A stretch of DNA of 64,000 bases, taken from Candidatus Electrothrix gigas. Lineage in GTDB: Bacteria; Desulfobacterota; Desulfobulbia; Desulfobulbales; Desulfobulbaceae. The stretch is taken from the NCBI GenBank assembly GCA_022766165.1, contig QYLO01000002.1, positions 1 through 64,000 on the forward strand, written 5' to 3'. This document shows positions 56,590 through 64,000 of this stretch, one piece after another (the stretch's first letter is position 1; the number at the start of each line of letters is the position of its first letter). The notes beneath the pieces are model-generated. The model was not told the DNA's origin, ran no database searches, and saw only the letters and a list, made by a program, of their open reading frames with translations. A program made the translations under genes and the position numbers.

Positions 56590-58080
56590 ATGAAAAAAAA
56601 AGTTTTTCCAGAAGTTTTCCCAATAGAATCTGTCATTGCTACCCTCAAACAAGAGGTTGCTGAGTACAAGGTACCGATAGTGGATCTGATTGCTGCACAG
56701 ACCAAAGATCCGCTCAAGGTTTTACTGGCCACTATCCTGTCGGCTCGAACAAAGGATGAGGTGACTGCGGCAGCCGCAAAACGATTGTTTGCGCAGGCAG
56801 ACTCCCTTGAGGCTCTGGAACAGCTTTCTCAGAAGGAACTGGAAAGAATTATCTATCCAGTTGGATTTTTTCGTAATAAGGCTAAATATCTTGCCAGCCT
56901 GCCAGCGGTTTTGCAGCAAAAATTTGACGGGAAAATTCCTGATACGGTTGAAGAACTGATTGAGTTGCCTGGTGTAGGACGAAAAACCGCAAATCTGGTG
57001 GTGGCTGTAGCCTTTAACAAACCCGCTATCTGTGTGGATACCCATGTTCACCGGATTATGAATCTATGGGGATATGTTGCAACAAAAAATCCACTACAAA
57101 CCGAAATGGCTCTGCGGGAAAAGTTACCTGAAAAGCACTGGATACAGATTAACTTTTTGCTGGTCGCCTTTGGTCAGGGGACCTGTAAACCTCGTCTCCC
57201 CCACTGTGATCGTTGCGTACTCGCTCAGGACTGCCCCCAGCTTGGTGTTACTCCACGCAAGGTTCCAAATACAGACAGGAATACAGCCAAAAATACAGCC
57301 AAGGCTGCCTCATCCTCTGGAAAAAAATTCATATCATGGAATGTCAACGGGTTGCGGGCAGCTTTAAAAAAGGGCTTTCTTGACGTGCTGCATCAAGCTG
57401 ACGCAGATATTTTTGCGGTGCAGGAGATCAAGGCCATGCCAGATCAGCTTCCTGACGAGGTAAAGAATATTCCTGGATACAGGGCATACTGGTATCCGGC
57501 CCAGAAAAAAGGATATGCTGGAGTTGCTCTTTTTACCAGAAAAGAGCCAAAAGAGGTGCTGTATGGCTTGGGCAAGGAAGAGTTTGACCGAGAAGGTCGG
57601 GTGTTGACCTTAGAATTTGATGATTTTTACTTTATCACCGCCTATTTTCCCAACGCTCAACATGGCCTGAAACGGTTGCAGTATAAGCAGGACTTTAATA
57701 GGGAGATTTTGCACTACATGGATCAGCTGGCAAAGCAGAAATCTGTAGTGCTCTGCGGTGACTTGAATGTGGCGCATAAGGAAATTGATCTTGCCAATCC
57801 CAAGGCCAACAGGAAAAACCCTGGTTTTTGTCCGCAAGAAAGGGCCTGGATGGATGAGGTCATCAACGCAGGCTATCTTGACACCTTTCGTTTATTCAAT
57901 CAAGAACCAGAGCAGTATACCTGGTGGAGCTACCGTTTCCAAGCCCGGGCCAAGAATATTGGTTGGCGTATTGATTATTTTGTCGTGGACGCTGCCAGTA
58001 AAGAGCGGGTCTGTGCTGCCGCAATTCATGATGATGTGTTGGGGTCAGATCACTGTCCGGTCAGTATTGACTTTGCTTGA
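56590..58080 (+). CDS. fused endonuclease III - exonuclease III (bifunctional base-excision repair enzyme)
   Basis: 496 aa in one uninterrupted frame. Residues ~20-225 are a complete Nth: helix-hairpin-helix LPGVGRKTANLVV with Lys132, Asp150 in CVDTHVHRI, and a 4Fe-4S set C-x6-C-x2-C-x5-C (CKPRLPHCDRCVLAQDC). A ~20-residue Asn/Thr/Lys/Ala linker follows. Residues ~245-496 are a complete Xth: ISWNVNGLRAAL, catalytic Glu in VQEIKAMPDQ, CGDLNVAHKEIDL and GSDHCPVSIDF. Nth removes oxidised pyrimidines and nicks the AP site; Xth cleans the resulting 3' end. Fusion would couple both steps. The NarL-type regulator gene starts 9 bp later. Confidence 0.95.
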   Translation: MKKKVFPEVFPIESVIATLKQEVAEYKVPIVDLIAAQTKDPLKVLLATILSARTKDEVTAAAAKRLFAQADSLEALEQLSQKELERIIYPVGFFRNKAKYLASLPAVLQQKFDGKIPDTVEELIELPGVGRKTANLVVAVAFNKPAICVDTHVHRIMNLWGYVATKNPLQTEMALREKLPEKHWIQINFLLVAFGQGTCKPRLPHCDRCVLAQDCPQLGVTPRKVPNTDRNTAKNTAKAASSSGKKFISWNVNGLRAALKKGFLDVLHQADADIFAVQEIKAMPDQLPDEVKNIPGYRAYWYPAQKKGYAGVALFTRKEPKEVLYGLGKEEFDREGRVLTLEFDDFYFITAYFPNAQHGLKRLQYKQDFNREILHYMDQLAKQKSVVLCGDLNVAHKEIDLANPKANRKNPGFCPQERAWMDEVINAGYLDTFRLFNQEPEQYTWWSYRFQARAKNIGWRIDYFVVDAASKERVCAAAIHDDVLGSDHCPVSIDFA

Positions 58081-58089
58081 GCAGATCCT

Positions 58090-58707
58090 ATGTATCGTAT
58101 TATTCTTGCAGATGATCATTACCTGATCAGAAACGGCATCAAAACGATGATTGCTCAGGAAGCTGGTTTACAGGTGATTGCAGAGGCGGCTGACGGTCAA
58201 GAGCTTCTTGATATCCTCAAAAAAAACCAGCCTGACATGGTGATACTCGATATTTCCATGCCCCAGGTCAACGGTATTGAGGCTCTGAAACAAATTCATG
58301 CGCTGTATCCAGAGATTCGGATGTTAGTTCTCACCATGCATTCCAATATCCAGTATTGCTATCATGCACTGTCAGCAGGTGCGCATGGATATTTATTAAA
58401 GGACGACTCTGCCACTGAACTGTTGCCTGCGATTTTGCAGGTACGGGATGGAAAGGTGTATGTAAGTCCTCAACTGGCCCCGGAATTTTCATGGCAAGAT
58501 GAAAAAATTCAATTAACCCCAAGAGAAAAGGAAGTACTTGAGATGGTTGTAAAGGGGTTGACAACAAAAAAAATAGCTGAAAAATTTTGTCTTAGCCCGA
58601 GAACGGTTGAACATCATCGTTCCAACATTCTGAAAAAGTTTAAAAAGAAAAACAGTGTTGATTTGATTAATTATGTTGTAAAAAATCCCTATATTCTTTA
58701 CTGGTAA
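58090..58707 (+). CDS. NarL/FixJ-type response regulator
   Basis: 205 aa. Receiver with ADDHYLIRNG, phosphoacceptor Asp54 in VILDISMPQVNG and YLLKDDS; a C-terminal LuxR-type helix-turn-helix LTPREKEVLEMVVKGLTTKK followed by IAEKFCLSPRTVEHH. Complete. It begins 9 bp after the nth-xth fusion and is probably co-transcribed with it. No kinase is adjacent; the REC-HisKA_3 kinase at 43 kb is of the right class. A short AACAGG...CCTGTT inverted repeat follows the stop. Confidence 0.92.
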   Translation: MYRIILADDHYLIRNGIKTMIAQEAGLQVIAEAADGQELLDILKKNQPDMVILDISMPQVNGIEALKQIHALYPEIRMLVLTMHSNIQYCYHALSAGAHGYLLKDDSATELLPAILQVRDGKVYVSPQLAPEFSWQDEKIQLTPREKEVLEMVVKGLTTKKIAEKFCLSPRTVEHHRSNILKKFKKKNSVDLINYVVKNPYILYW

Positions 58708-58962
58708 ACAGGTTGAACCTGTTGAGACTGTTATCGTTTTAGTTATCCTTAATAATATTAAAATATCAATATGATATATTAAAAATACGTATATATACCT
58801 ATAGAAAAATAGGTATATCCCCGGATTGTTTTTTTCTTTTTTTCTTTTTAAGTGTAGGGGAATAATATTTGTTTTTCCCACTGTCTTTGATCCTTGATCT
58901 TCAACACAGCGGGACGGCTGTAGCATGTGAAAAAAGTAAAATACTTTGTTGGAGGGCAAAGA

Positions 58963-59232
58963 ATGAATAAGCTTGATCTCATAAAGATACTTTCTCAGTC
59001 CGCAAATATCAGTAAAGCAGATGCCGAGCGTGGTTTGATTGGTTTATTAGAAACCATGAAACAGGCTATTGAGGTTGGTGAGCGCATCAATCTTGTTGGA
59101 TTTGGTAGCTTTTCTGTTATTGAGAGAGCTCCCCGGGTGGGACGCAATCCTAAGACTGGGGAACAGATCAGAATACCTTCTCGACGAAGCATTAAATTTT
59201 GTCCCGGACAAGCACTCAAAGAGATAGTTTAG
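58963..59232 (+). CDS. HU/IHF-family DNA-binding protein
   Basis: 89 aa from ATG 58963, which has GGAGG upstream; a 12-residue longer frame starting GTG 58927 has none. HU features: MNKLDLIKILSQSANISKAD, GERINLVGFGSFSVIERAPR and the DNA-clasping arm GRNPKTGEQIRIPSRRSIKF (Pro in the arm present). A homodimeric HU is more likely than IHF, as no partner gene is adjacent. The 218-bp upstream gap is AT-rich with the CTTCAACACAGCGGG word. Confidence 0.93.
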   Translation: MNKLDLIKILSQSANISKADAERGLIGLLETMKQAIEVGERINLVGFGSFSVIERAPRVGRNPKTGEQIRIPSRRSIKFCPGQALKEIV

Positions 59233-59307
59233 AATTTTTTTATATACCCCCCTTTCCCAGTGGGGAAAAGCAGGTTAATATATTGGCACGATAAACCATA
59301 AGTCTAA

Positions 59308-59333
59308 TGTCTCTGGTTCTTGGAGACAGTTTT
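59308..59333. terminator. possible terminator between HU and lgt
   Basis: TGTCTC, a 9-nt loop, then GAGACA and GTTTTCC on the plus strand, 75 bp after HU. A 6-bp stem with a short T-run, so moderate strength at best. A TTTCCC-AGTG-GGGAAA hairpin lies closer to HU at 59255-59270. Confidence 0.35.
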
Positions 59334-59359
59334 CCCCCTCCGAGGCGGCTGACATCTGC

Positions 59360-60193
59360 TCAGGATGTACCAGTCGCCTTTTTTATATTTTTTATGCGAA
59401 ACATCCAGAGTATACCCCCTATACAGATCAAAATCGCACTGAGTACCTGCCCCATTGTCATACCCAAGAAAACTGTTCCCAGATGGGCATCAGGTTCACG
59501 GACAAATTCCACAAGAAAACGAAGGATTCCGTAGAGGATCATGGCTAAGGCGGTCAGAGAGCCGTGCGGCCAGCGCAACATCTGCCTTCCCTCTTGATCC
59601 CTTTGCCAAGGTTTTCCCTTGAATAACCAGAGGACGACAAATATCACCACCCCTTCCAAAAAGGCCTCATAGAGCTGAGAAGGATGTCGTGGTTCTGGGC
59701 CACCAAGGGGAAAGACAATCCCCCAGGGCAGATCGGTTGTTCTGCCAAACAGTTCGCCGTTGATAAAGTTGCCGATTCTACCAAACCCGACCCCAATGGG
59801 TGCAGTGATGGTGTACATGTCGATAATTTTCCAGGGATCAAGGTCATGCCGCTTGCTGTATATTGCCAGGGCAAGCAGCACACCCAAGGCACCACCGTGA
59901 AAGGACATACCTCCCTGCCAGGTGGCAAAGATTTCCAAGGGATGGTGCAGGAAATACGGCAGGTTATAAAACAGCACATAGCCCAGTCTGCCGCCAAGAA
60001 TCACACCGGCAATGATGGCAATGTTCAGGTTGTCCAGGTGTTCCAGTAGCTGATCCCATTTGAATTTTTTGGCCTGATAACTGACCAGCAGGTAACAGGC
60101 AACAAAGCCGATAATGTACATCAGGCCGTACCAGCGGACATGGAGCGGGCCAAGAGAGAAGAGGATGGGGTCGATTTGCGGGAAGGTAAGCAT
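59360..60193 (-). CDS. lgt: prolipoprotein diacylglyceryl transferase
   Basis: 277 aa, seven TM helices. Signature RIGNFINGELFGRTTDLPWG with the essential Arg/Asn/Gly, plus the N-terminal VRWYGLMYIIGF and MSFHGGALGVLLA. It moves diacylglycerol from phosphatidylglycerol to the lipobox Cys of prelipoproteins such as the Pal and 62-kb lipoprotein of this window. It starts 8 bp after the RlaP-like gene, so they share a transcript. Confidence 0.96.
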   Translation of the reverse strand: MLTFPQIDPILFSLGPLHVRWYGLMYIIGFVACYLLVSYQAKKFKWDQLLEHLDNLNIAIIAGVILGGRLGYVLFYNLPYFLHHPLEIFATWQGGMSFHGGALGVLLALAIYSKRHDLDPWKIIDMYTITAPIGVGFGRIGNFINGELFGRTTDLPWGIVFPLGGPEPRHPSQLYEAFLEGVVIFVVLWLFKGKPWQRDQEGRQMLRWPHGSLTALAMILYGILRFLVEFVREPDAHLGTVFLGMTMGQVLSAILICIGGILWMFRIKNIKKATGTS

Positions 60194-60201
60194 AGCGTAT
60201 T

Positions 60202-61020
60202 TTATGTGCGGAATTTTTCTCTGATCGTCTCACGAAACAGGACATTCAGTTCTTCAACGAGTTTGGCACGTTCGTTCATGTCAGGCCGTTCCTGCTCATG
60301 AAAGGCGGTCTCGTGGCGTTCCGTTTCAGCAGCAATAAAGGCATTGATTGCAGGCAGTGGCTCACCGAGACCGAGTTCAGGGGTACACCGTTTTGTCTCC
60401 AAAAGACTGGCGATACCTTGGCGAATTTCTGGTGGCGCAACAGTTTCAACAAGCTGCTCAAATTCTACAGGCGGAAGACCTTTTCCCGCCTCAATATAAC
60501 GTATCGCAAGCAAGGGGCGCAGCACATAGAAATATTTTTTGAGCTTCACCTGGTCTCTAAAAAAACATTTGCGGGCATTTTTGCTTGCTATATGGCTGTA
60601 ATGGTAGCAGAGTGCCACCTTGTTGATTGCCCGAGGTGCGAGATAGCGGAGTTTTGCAGCAAAGTTCCCACGCTCAATATAGCAGACAGGACTGTTGAGC
60701 CATTCCAGCAAGGCGCCGTTTGTGCGGGTGAACAGGTACAGTGCCTTGCGCAGATCCCAGCCAGAGCAGTCAATTTCATCGACAATGGGATACTCAATCA
60801 CGTCTCGGCGGCGTTCTATGTCAAAGGAGAGATACCAGTCTTCCTCATGGACATAGATGAAGCGAACATCGTAGTCAGAGTCTGGGGAGGCAAAACCCCA
60901 GGCCCGGGAACCAGATTCGCAGCAGTAGAGAATGCGAACCCTGTGCTCGCGTTCCGCATCGGCAAGACGACGGGAAATTTCCTGAAAAATCTCGGGGGCT
61001 ATTGCTTGATTGGAGGCCAT
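60202..61020 (-). CDS. RlaP-type nucleotidyltransferase
   Basis: 272 aa. The pol-beta nucleotidyltransferase core is GSRAWGFASPDSDYDVRFIY, with GSR and the paired Asp of DYDVRF, then NGALLEWLNSPVCY and an all-helical C-terminal half. This is the RlaP/PF10127 family, which in other genomes is linked to RNA repair or toxin-antitoxin systems. No RNA ligase, Rtc or antitoxin partner is present here. It is transcribed with lgt. Intact metal-binding residues suggest activity. Confidence 0.85.
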   Translation of the reverse strand: MASNQAIAPEIFQEISRRLADAEREHRVRILYCCESGSRAWGFASPDSDYDVRFIYVHEEDWYLSFDIERRRDVIEYPIVDEIDCSGWDLRKALYLFTRTNGALLEWLNSPVCYIERGNFAAKLRYLAPRAINKVALCYHYSHIASKNARKCFFRDQVKLKKYFYVLRPLLAIRYIEAGKGLPPVEFEQLVETVAPPEIRQGIASLLETKRCTPELGLGEPLPAINAFIAAETERHETAFHEQERPDMNERAKLVEELNVLFRETIREKFRT

Positions 61021-61088
61021 TGTTTCTGTGTCGTTGTCAACGTATTTGAACTGTCCTGAATTTCCGAAGAGTTGCCTGAAGGATCAGT

Positions 61089-61751
61089 TTAATGATTGGC
61101 AAACCAGATAGCATAATTCATTATCGGCTGAGAATTCGACCCTTTTGTATCCACGGCCTCAATATTGGCCAAGGGGAACTCATACCTTGCTTGCTTCTTT
61201 TTTACGTTGACTAAAATACCCTGTACCTCATCAACATATGGATCAATGTTTTCTACAGTCAGTATATCGCTTGTTCGAAACGGGCCTCTATCCTGAAACT
61301 CTGTGATTTCGGCTTCAAAGGGAAAAGTTAAAACGTGACGCAGATGTTTATCCCAAGCTGTAAAGGCGGCTTCCTCATCATCAGAGGGAATATCTTGTAA
61401 TACTTCGCTGATAGCTATTCCTTCTTTTCCCAAATGATCCCAAGCGTGTTTGTCTTCAATAATGTCGATCATTTCATCAACATCATCTTCTGTGTCACGA
61501 GGTTCTGTCTTTTCAACATCACTGGGGTAGGTATAGTATTGGCTCCAACCGAATCCTTCCAGTTCAGAGTTTGTTATATACGAGTCAGGTATGTTTTTTA
61601 AGGTCAAGCTGTCCCAGTCGATACGAAGAAGATTGTTTTCCTCTTCATCGATTTTCGTAATCCTACCTTGCCATCCGCCCATATCTATGCCAGTGTCTGG
61701 GTCTTTAATGCCTGCTTTTACCACAACGGAATCATTGATTTGAAAATTCAT
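61089..61751 (-). CDS. acidic hypothetical protein
   Basis: 220 aa from ATG 61751, preferred because AGGAC lies just upstream; nine more in-frame codons precede it. The N-terminus (DSVVVKAGIKDPDTGIDMGG, GWQGRITKIDEEENNLLRID, WDSLTLKNIPDSYI) looks like a small SH3-like barrel shared by a family sometimes labelled calcium-binding. The middle is very acidic (DTEDDVDEMIDIIEDK). A second barrel-like part near the C-terminus ends YEFPLANIEAVDTKG. No signal peptide or catalytic motif. Function unknown. Confidence 0.65.
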   Translation of the reverse strand: MNFQINDSVVVKAGIKDPDTGIDMGGWQGRITKIDEEENNLLRIDWDSLTLKNIPDSYITNSELEGFGWSQYYTYPSDVEKTEPRDTEDDVDEMIDIIEDKHAWDHLGKEGIAISEVLQDIPSDDEEAAFTAWDKHLRHVLTFPFEAEITEFQDRGPFRTSDILTVENIDPYVDEVQGILVNVKKKQARYEFPLANIEAVDTKGSNSQPIMNYAIWFANH

Positions 61752-61888
61752 AACGTCCTCTTCTGGTTTAACACTCACTTTTTCCTGCTGCTGTCCCCTG
61801 TCCCCTATATACCGCCTGCCGCTTGGTTTTTAGGTGTGAGGAGTTAAATAAATCTGTCCCTGTTTCTTTGAATCTACGATCAGTCCTT

Positions 61889-62383
61889 TTATATTTCCTC
61901 TATCGAACAACGATATTGATCAGTAGGTCCTGAAAGGGTACGGGGGCCTGACACTCTCAGTTTGGCAGCAGAGCGATAAGTGCCGTTTCTAAGAAAAGAC
62001 AATGTTATGATTGTTTCCCCATCCCCATCTACATAGTCTGTACTCAGCTCAAATTCAGTGCCTTCTAAGGGGCGTGGCGTTAAAAAAGACGTGCTTCTGT
62101 GGACCAAGCGACCACTACCACTCTTACAAATTTTCAAAATGCCTGAACCAGACCAGAACAGCACCTGAACAGCGTCGTGCTTCGGATCAAGTGGTGGATC
62201 AAGAGCCCATTCAATGCCGGGATTTGTCTCATCTGCGACATCTGTCACGCGATAGCGCAAGTGTAAAGGATCGCCCGGTGCAAGTGATGTGCTTGAAGCT
62301 GTCTTGTAAGACGCGCCCCCGCAACTAGTGAGAAATAGAAGTGTGATTGAAAAGCAGACTATTCTTCGAAAAATACAGAGCAT
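61889..62383 (-). CDS. hypothetical lipoprotein
   Basis: 164 aa. Signal peptide ending in LFLTSC (Cys21), a clear lipobox. The mature part is beta-rich (LHLRYRVTDVADETNPGIEW, VLFWSGSGILKICKSGSGRL, FELSTDYVDGDGETIITLSF) without a recognised domain. It overlaps the 3' end of the caspase-like gene by 25 bp and is the last gene of that operon, so it may be a partner or target of the protease. Confidence 0.7.
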   Translation of the reverse strand: MLCIFRRIVCFSITLLFLTSCGGASYKTASSTSLAPGDPLHLRYRVTDVADETNPGIEWALDPPLDPKHDAVQVLFWSGSGILKICKSGSGRLVHRSTSFLTPRPLEGTEFELSTDYVDGDGETIITLSFLRNGTYRSAAKLRVSGPRTLSGPTDQYRCSIEEI

Positions 62384-63618
62384 TTTATAGACCCTCCTGT
62401 AGTTTTATCTGTTATTTGTAAAGTGGTATTCCCTTTCCCTTCTAAGCGAAAATACGGATAACTCCCGTTGCGAAGGGGTTTCCATTCGCCGGTAGTTTTA
62501 ATGTCAACTTGGTGGCGGGATAATAGGTGCAATTTGCCATTAGATAACCGTTCGACCTGAAAGACGAAAGAGTCTCCCTTTTTGATATGCTTTGATGAAC
62601 AACTAGGGCTAATTCTAAGAGATTGTTGGCTTTTATTTACTGTTTGACCAGATCCTCCTCTAAGGGCGTCAAACTCATTTTTGCTATATTCTATTGAGCC
62701 TCCGCTTGCAAGTTGCGACTTGTACCCTTTATCCCCTCCAGATGAAGCACGGTTGGAGCCATGTTTTATGCGTGCAGTTTTGGGAGAGCTAAAAACAAAT
62801 TCTCCATTCTCATGTCCATCAAGGGTTCCCCACCTTGGCATAATGACTCCTCTTATGCTGGCTGATGTTAAAAGATACCCCTCAAGCTCACTCGTAGTGA
62901 CGATCCCGTCATAGTTCTTATCAGCAAGGCCGTTCAATCCTCTGAGAAGATTCGCTGTATAATGACTATTCTTAGAAAAGCTACTGCGCATAGGAGCCTT
63001 TTCATTGGCACCACCAGCAGTCATGTAGAGACGCACTCGACGATTTGCCAAGTTTTCGAGATAAAAAGGGGTCTTTGATGAGATTCCTGGTCCCTTCGGC
63101 TCAATCATACCTCCAAAACAGGAATCTAAAATAAATAGCTGATGACGGGCATTGCCGAGTTTAGCTGCAAGCTCTTGAAGTTTCTCCATAGAAATAAAAG
63201 TTGAAGTACGTTTTTGCTTGCCATCATAGGGTATGATATAGCCAAAATCCTTTATGCCAATCTGCTCAGTGTATCCATGTCCCGAGAAATAAAAGACAAC
63301 TCTGTCATTGCTTCTCAATGTCCGTGCCAAGTCGTCTGCCAAATAAGATATAATGCTATCCTTCGTCGCTTGGTCATTAATGAACGACTTTACATTACTT
63401 CTTCTGAAGCCCTGCCTCAAAAAAAATGCGACCATATCATTTGCATCTTCAACGCCATACGTCACATCCGACCAAGTGTTCCTATCCTGATATTTATGAA
63501 TACCAATAACAACAGCATAGCTGTTACCGAAGTAACCAGAAAGATTAACGCCCCAGGCATTCGTTCCAATGAGCAGCAACAGTGCTGTAATAATGCAGCG
63601 ATTTACTATTTCAATCAT
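62359..63618 (-). CDS. exported caspase-like (C14) protease
   Basis: 419 aa with a signal peptide (CIITALLLLIGTNAWG). The p20-like domain is complete: YAVVIGIHKYQD, YGVEDANDMVAFFL, the catalytic His114 in YFSGHGYTEQ, and Cys167 in FILDSCFGGM. The ~150-residue C-terminal part has DKNYDGIVTTSELEGYL, an EF-hand-like stretch of acidic residues, and then a Ser/Gly-rich region. Family members cut after Arg/Lys or Asp. Location in the periplasm is unusual for cell-death roles but common among bacterial orthocaspases. It starts 9 bp after the TPR gene. Confidence 0.88.
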   Translation of the reverse strand: MIEIVNRCIITALLLLIGTNAWGVNLSGYFGNSYAVVIGIHKYQDRNTWSDVTYGVEDANDMVAFFLRQGFRRSNVKSFINDQATKDSIISYLADDLARTLRSNDRVVFYFSGHGYTEQIGIKDFGYIIPYDGKQKRTSTFISMEKLQELAAKLGNARHQLFILDSCFGGMIEPKGPGISSKTPFYLENLANRRVRLYMTAGGANEKAPMRSSFSKNSHYTANLLRGLNGLADKNYDGIVTTSELEGYLLTSASIRGVIMPRWGTLDGHENGEFVFSSPKTARIKHGSNRASSGGDKGYKSQLASGGSIEYSKNEFDALRGGSGQTVNKSQQSLRISPSCSSKHIKKGDSFVFQVERLSNGKLHLLSRHQVDIKTTGEWKPLRNGSYPYFRLEGKGNTTLQITDKTTGGSIKCSVFFEE

Positions 63619-63627
63619 AGCGTTGTA

Positions 63628-63999
63628 CTATTCTTTGGCAGTTTGTACTTTTTTCAGAGTTTCCTTGTAATCCTGATTAGCAGGATCAAGCTTCAAAGCA
63701 GTCTGTGCGGCTCGTTCCGCAGCGTCAAGCTCCTTCCCCCGATCCAGCAGAATCAGCGCCAGCGTGTCCAAGGCATTAGCATTGTTCCGGTCAACTGTCG
63801 TTGCTGCATGAGCCAACACCAGTGCTTCGTCAAGTTGCTGCTGCTCTCGATAGAGCCAAGCCAACGCATTGAGTATAAAGGGAGTCTTTGAATTCAACAG
63901 CACCTTGTTATAAACTTTTATGGCTGATTCTATATCACCAGCCTGTTGTAACTGCTCTCCTTCATCAAGCAACGACGCCAGAGTAACATCCTGCAACTC
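63628..63999 (-). CDS. TPR protein (5' end outside window)
   Basis: The frame is open to the right edge; a TTG at 63996 is the first possible start, but upstream codons are coding-like, so it is probably partial. At least three TPR units: EGEQLQQAGDIESAIKVYNK, AWLYREQQQLDEALVLAH, and LILLDRGKELDAAERAAQTA. TPRs bind partner proteins. As first gene in the run TPR-caspase-lipoprotein it may be the sensor or scaffold for the protease. Confidence 0.8.
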   Translation of the reverse strand, partial: ELQDVTLASLLDEGEQLQQAGDIESAIKVYNKVLLNSKTPFILNALAWLYREQQQLDEALVLAHAATTVDRNNANALDTLALILLDRGKELDAAERAAQTALKLDPANQDYKETLKKVQTAKE

Positions 64000-64000
64000 T

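Overview
The window reads as a chromosome segment of a Gram-negative, anaerobic-type bacterium. Evidence for a diderm is direct: an outer-membrane porin, a Pal/OmpA lipoprotein, several lipoprotein signals and a periplasmic lytic transglycosylase. The gene set (LL-diaminopimelate aminotransferase, split pyruvate carboxylase, two-CW protein, YcaO-TPR protein, CHASE2 cyclase with FecR) and the protein styles fit the Desulfobulbales (Desulfobacterota). A cable-bacterium-like relative is possible, but this is inference; no rRNA or marker search was possible. I saw no rRNA, tRNA or CRISPR array.

Layout. 1-3.7 kb: the 3' part of a CHAT-STAND ATPase-TPR gene, then a small Y1 (HUH) transposase between two copies of a hairpin-rich REP-like unit. 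3.7-13.2 kb: phosphoglucomutase, a DUF5666 exported protein with a candidate OmpR-type operator, a CpxAR-like two-component pair, an adenylate cyclase gene split by a frameshift at an A9 run, a YpsA-like protein, an endonuclease III-like glycosylase and phosphofructokinase. 13.2-20 kb: an AT-rich accessory island with three exported or membrane proteins, then an array of plasmid Rep_3 initiator genes (two intact, one truncated). Each intact gene has its own 22-bp iterons, and one iteron is interrupted by a 123-bp MITE-like insertion.

20-33.4 kb: dapL, a TorD-molybdoenzyme fusion, porin, arsC, panE, a SUMF1-fold protein, and a cinA-(PPC protein)-(TIGR02391)-recA-folA run in which two unrelated genes separate cinA from recA. 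33.5-41 kb: an unknown gene, epmA, a FecR/CHASE2-cyclase operon, uppP and a GT39 glycosyltransferase. 41-49 kb: a YejA-like binding protein, a REC-histidine kinase, tsaE, YcaO-TPR, a two-CW protein, a stretch ending in a strong terminator, and an MltD-like transglycosylase. 49-60 kb: pycB/pycA, PilZ, alr, DUF2062, pal, a fused endonuclease III-exonuclease III, a NarL-type regulator, HU and lgt. 60-64 kb: an RlaP-like nucleotidyltransferase, an unknown acidic protein, and an operon of TPR protein, caspase-like protease and lipoprotein running off the right edge.

The most unusual items are the Rep_3/iteron array with swapped N-terminal halves over a nearly identical C-terminal half, the Nth-Xth and TorD-molybdoenzyme fusions, the frameshifted cyclase, the interrupted cinA-recA neighbourhood and the caspase-fold genes at both ends.
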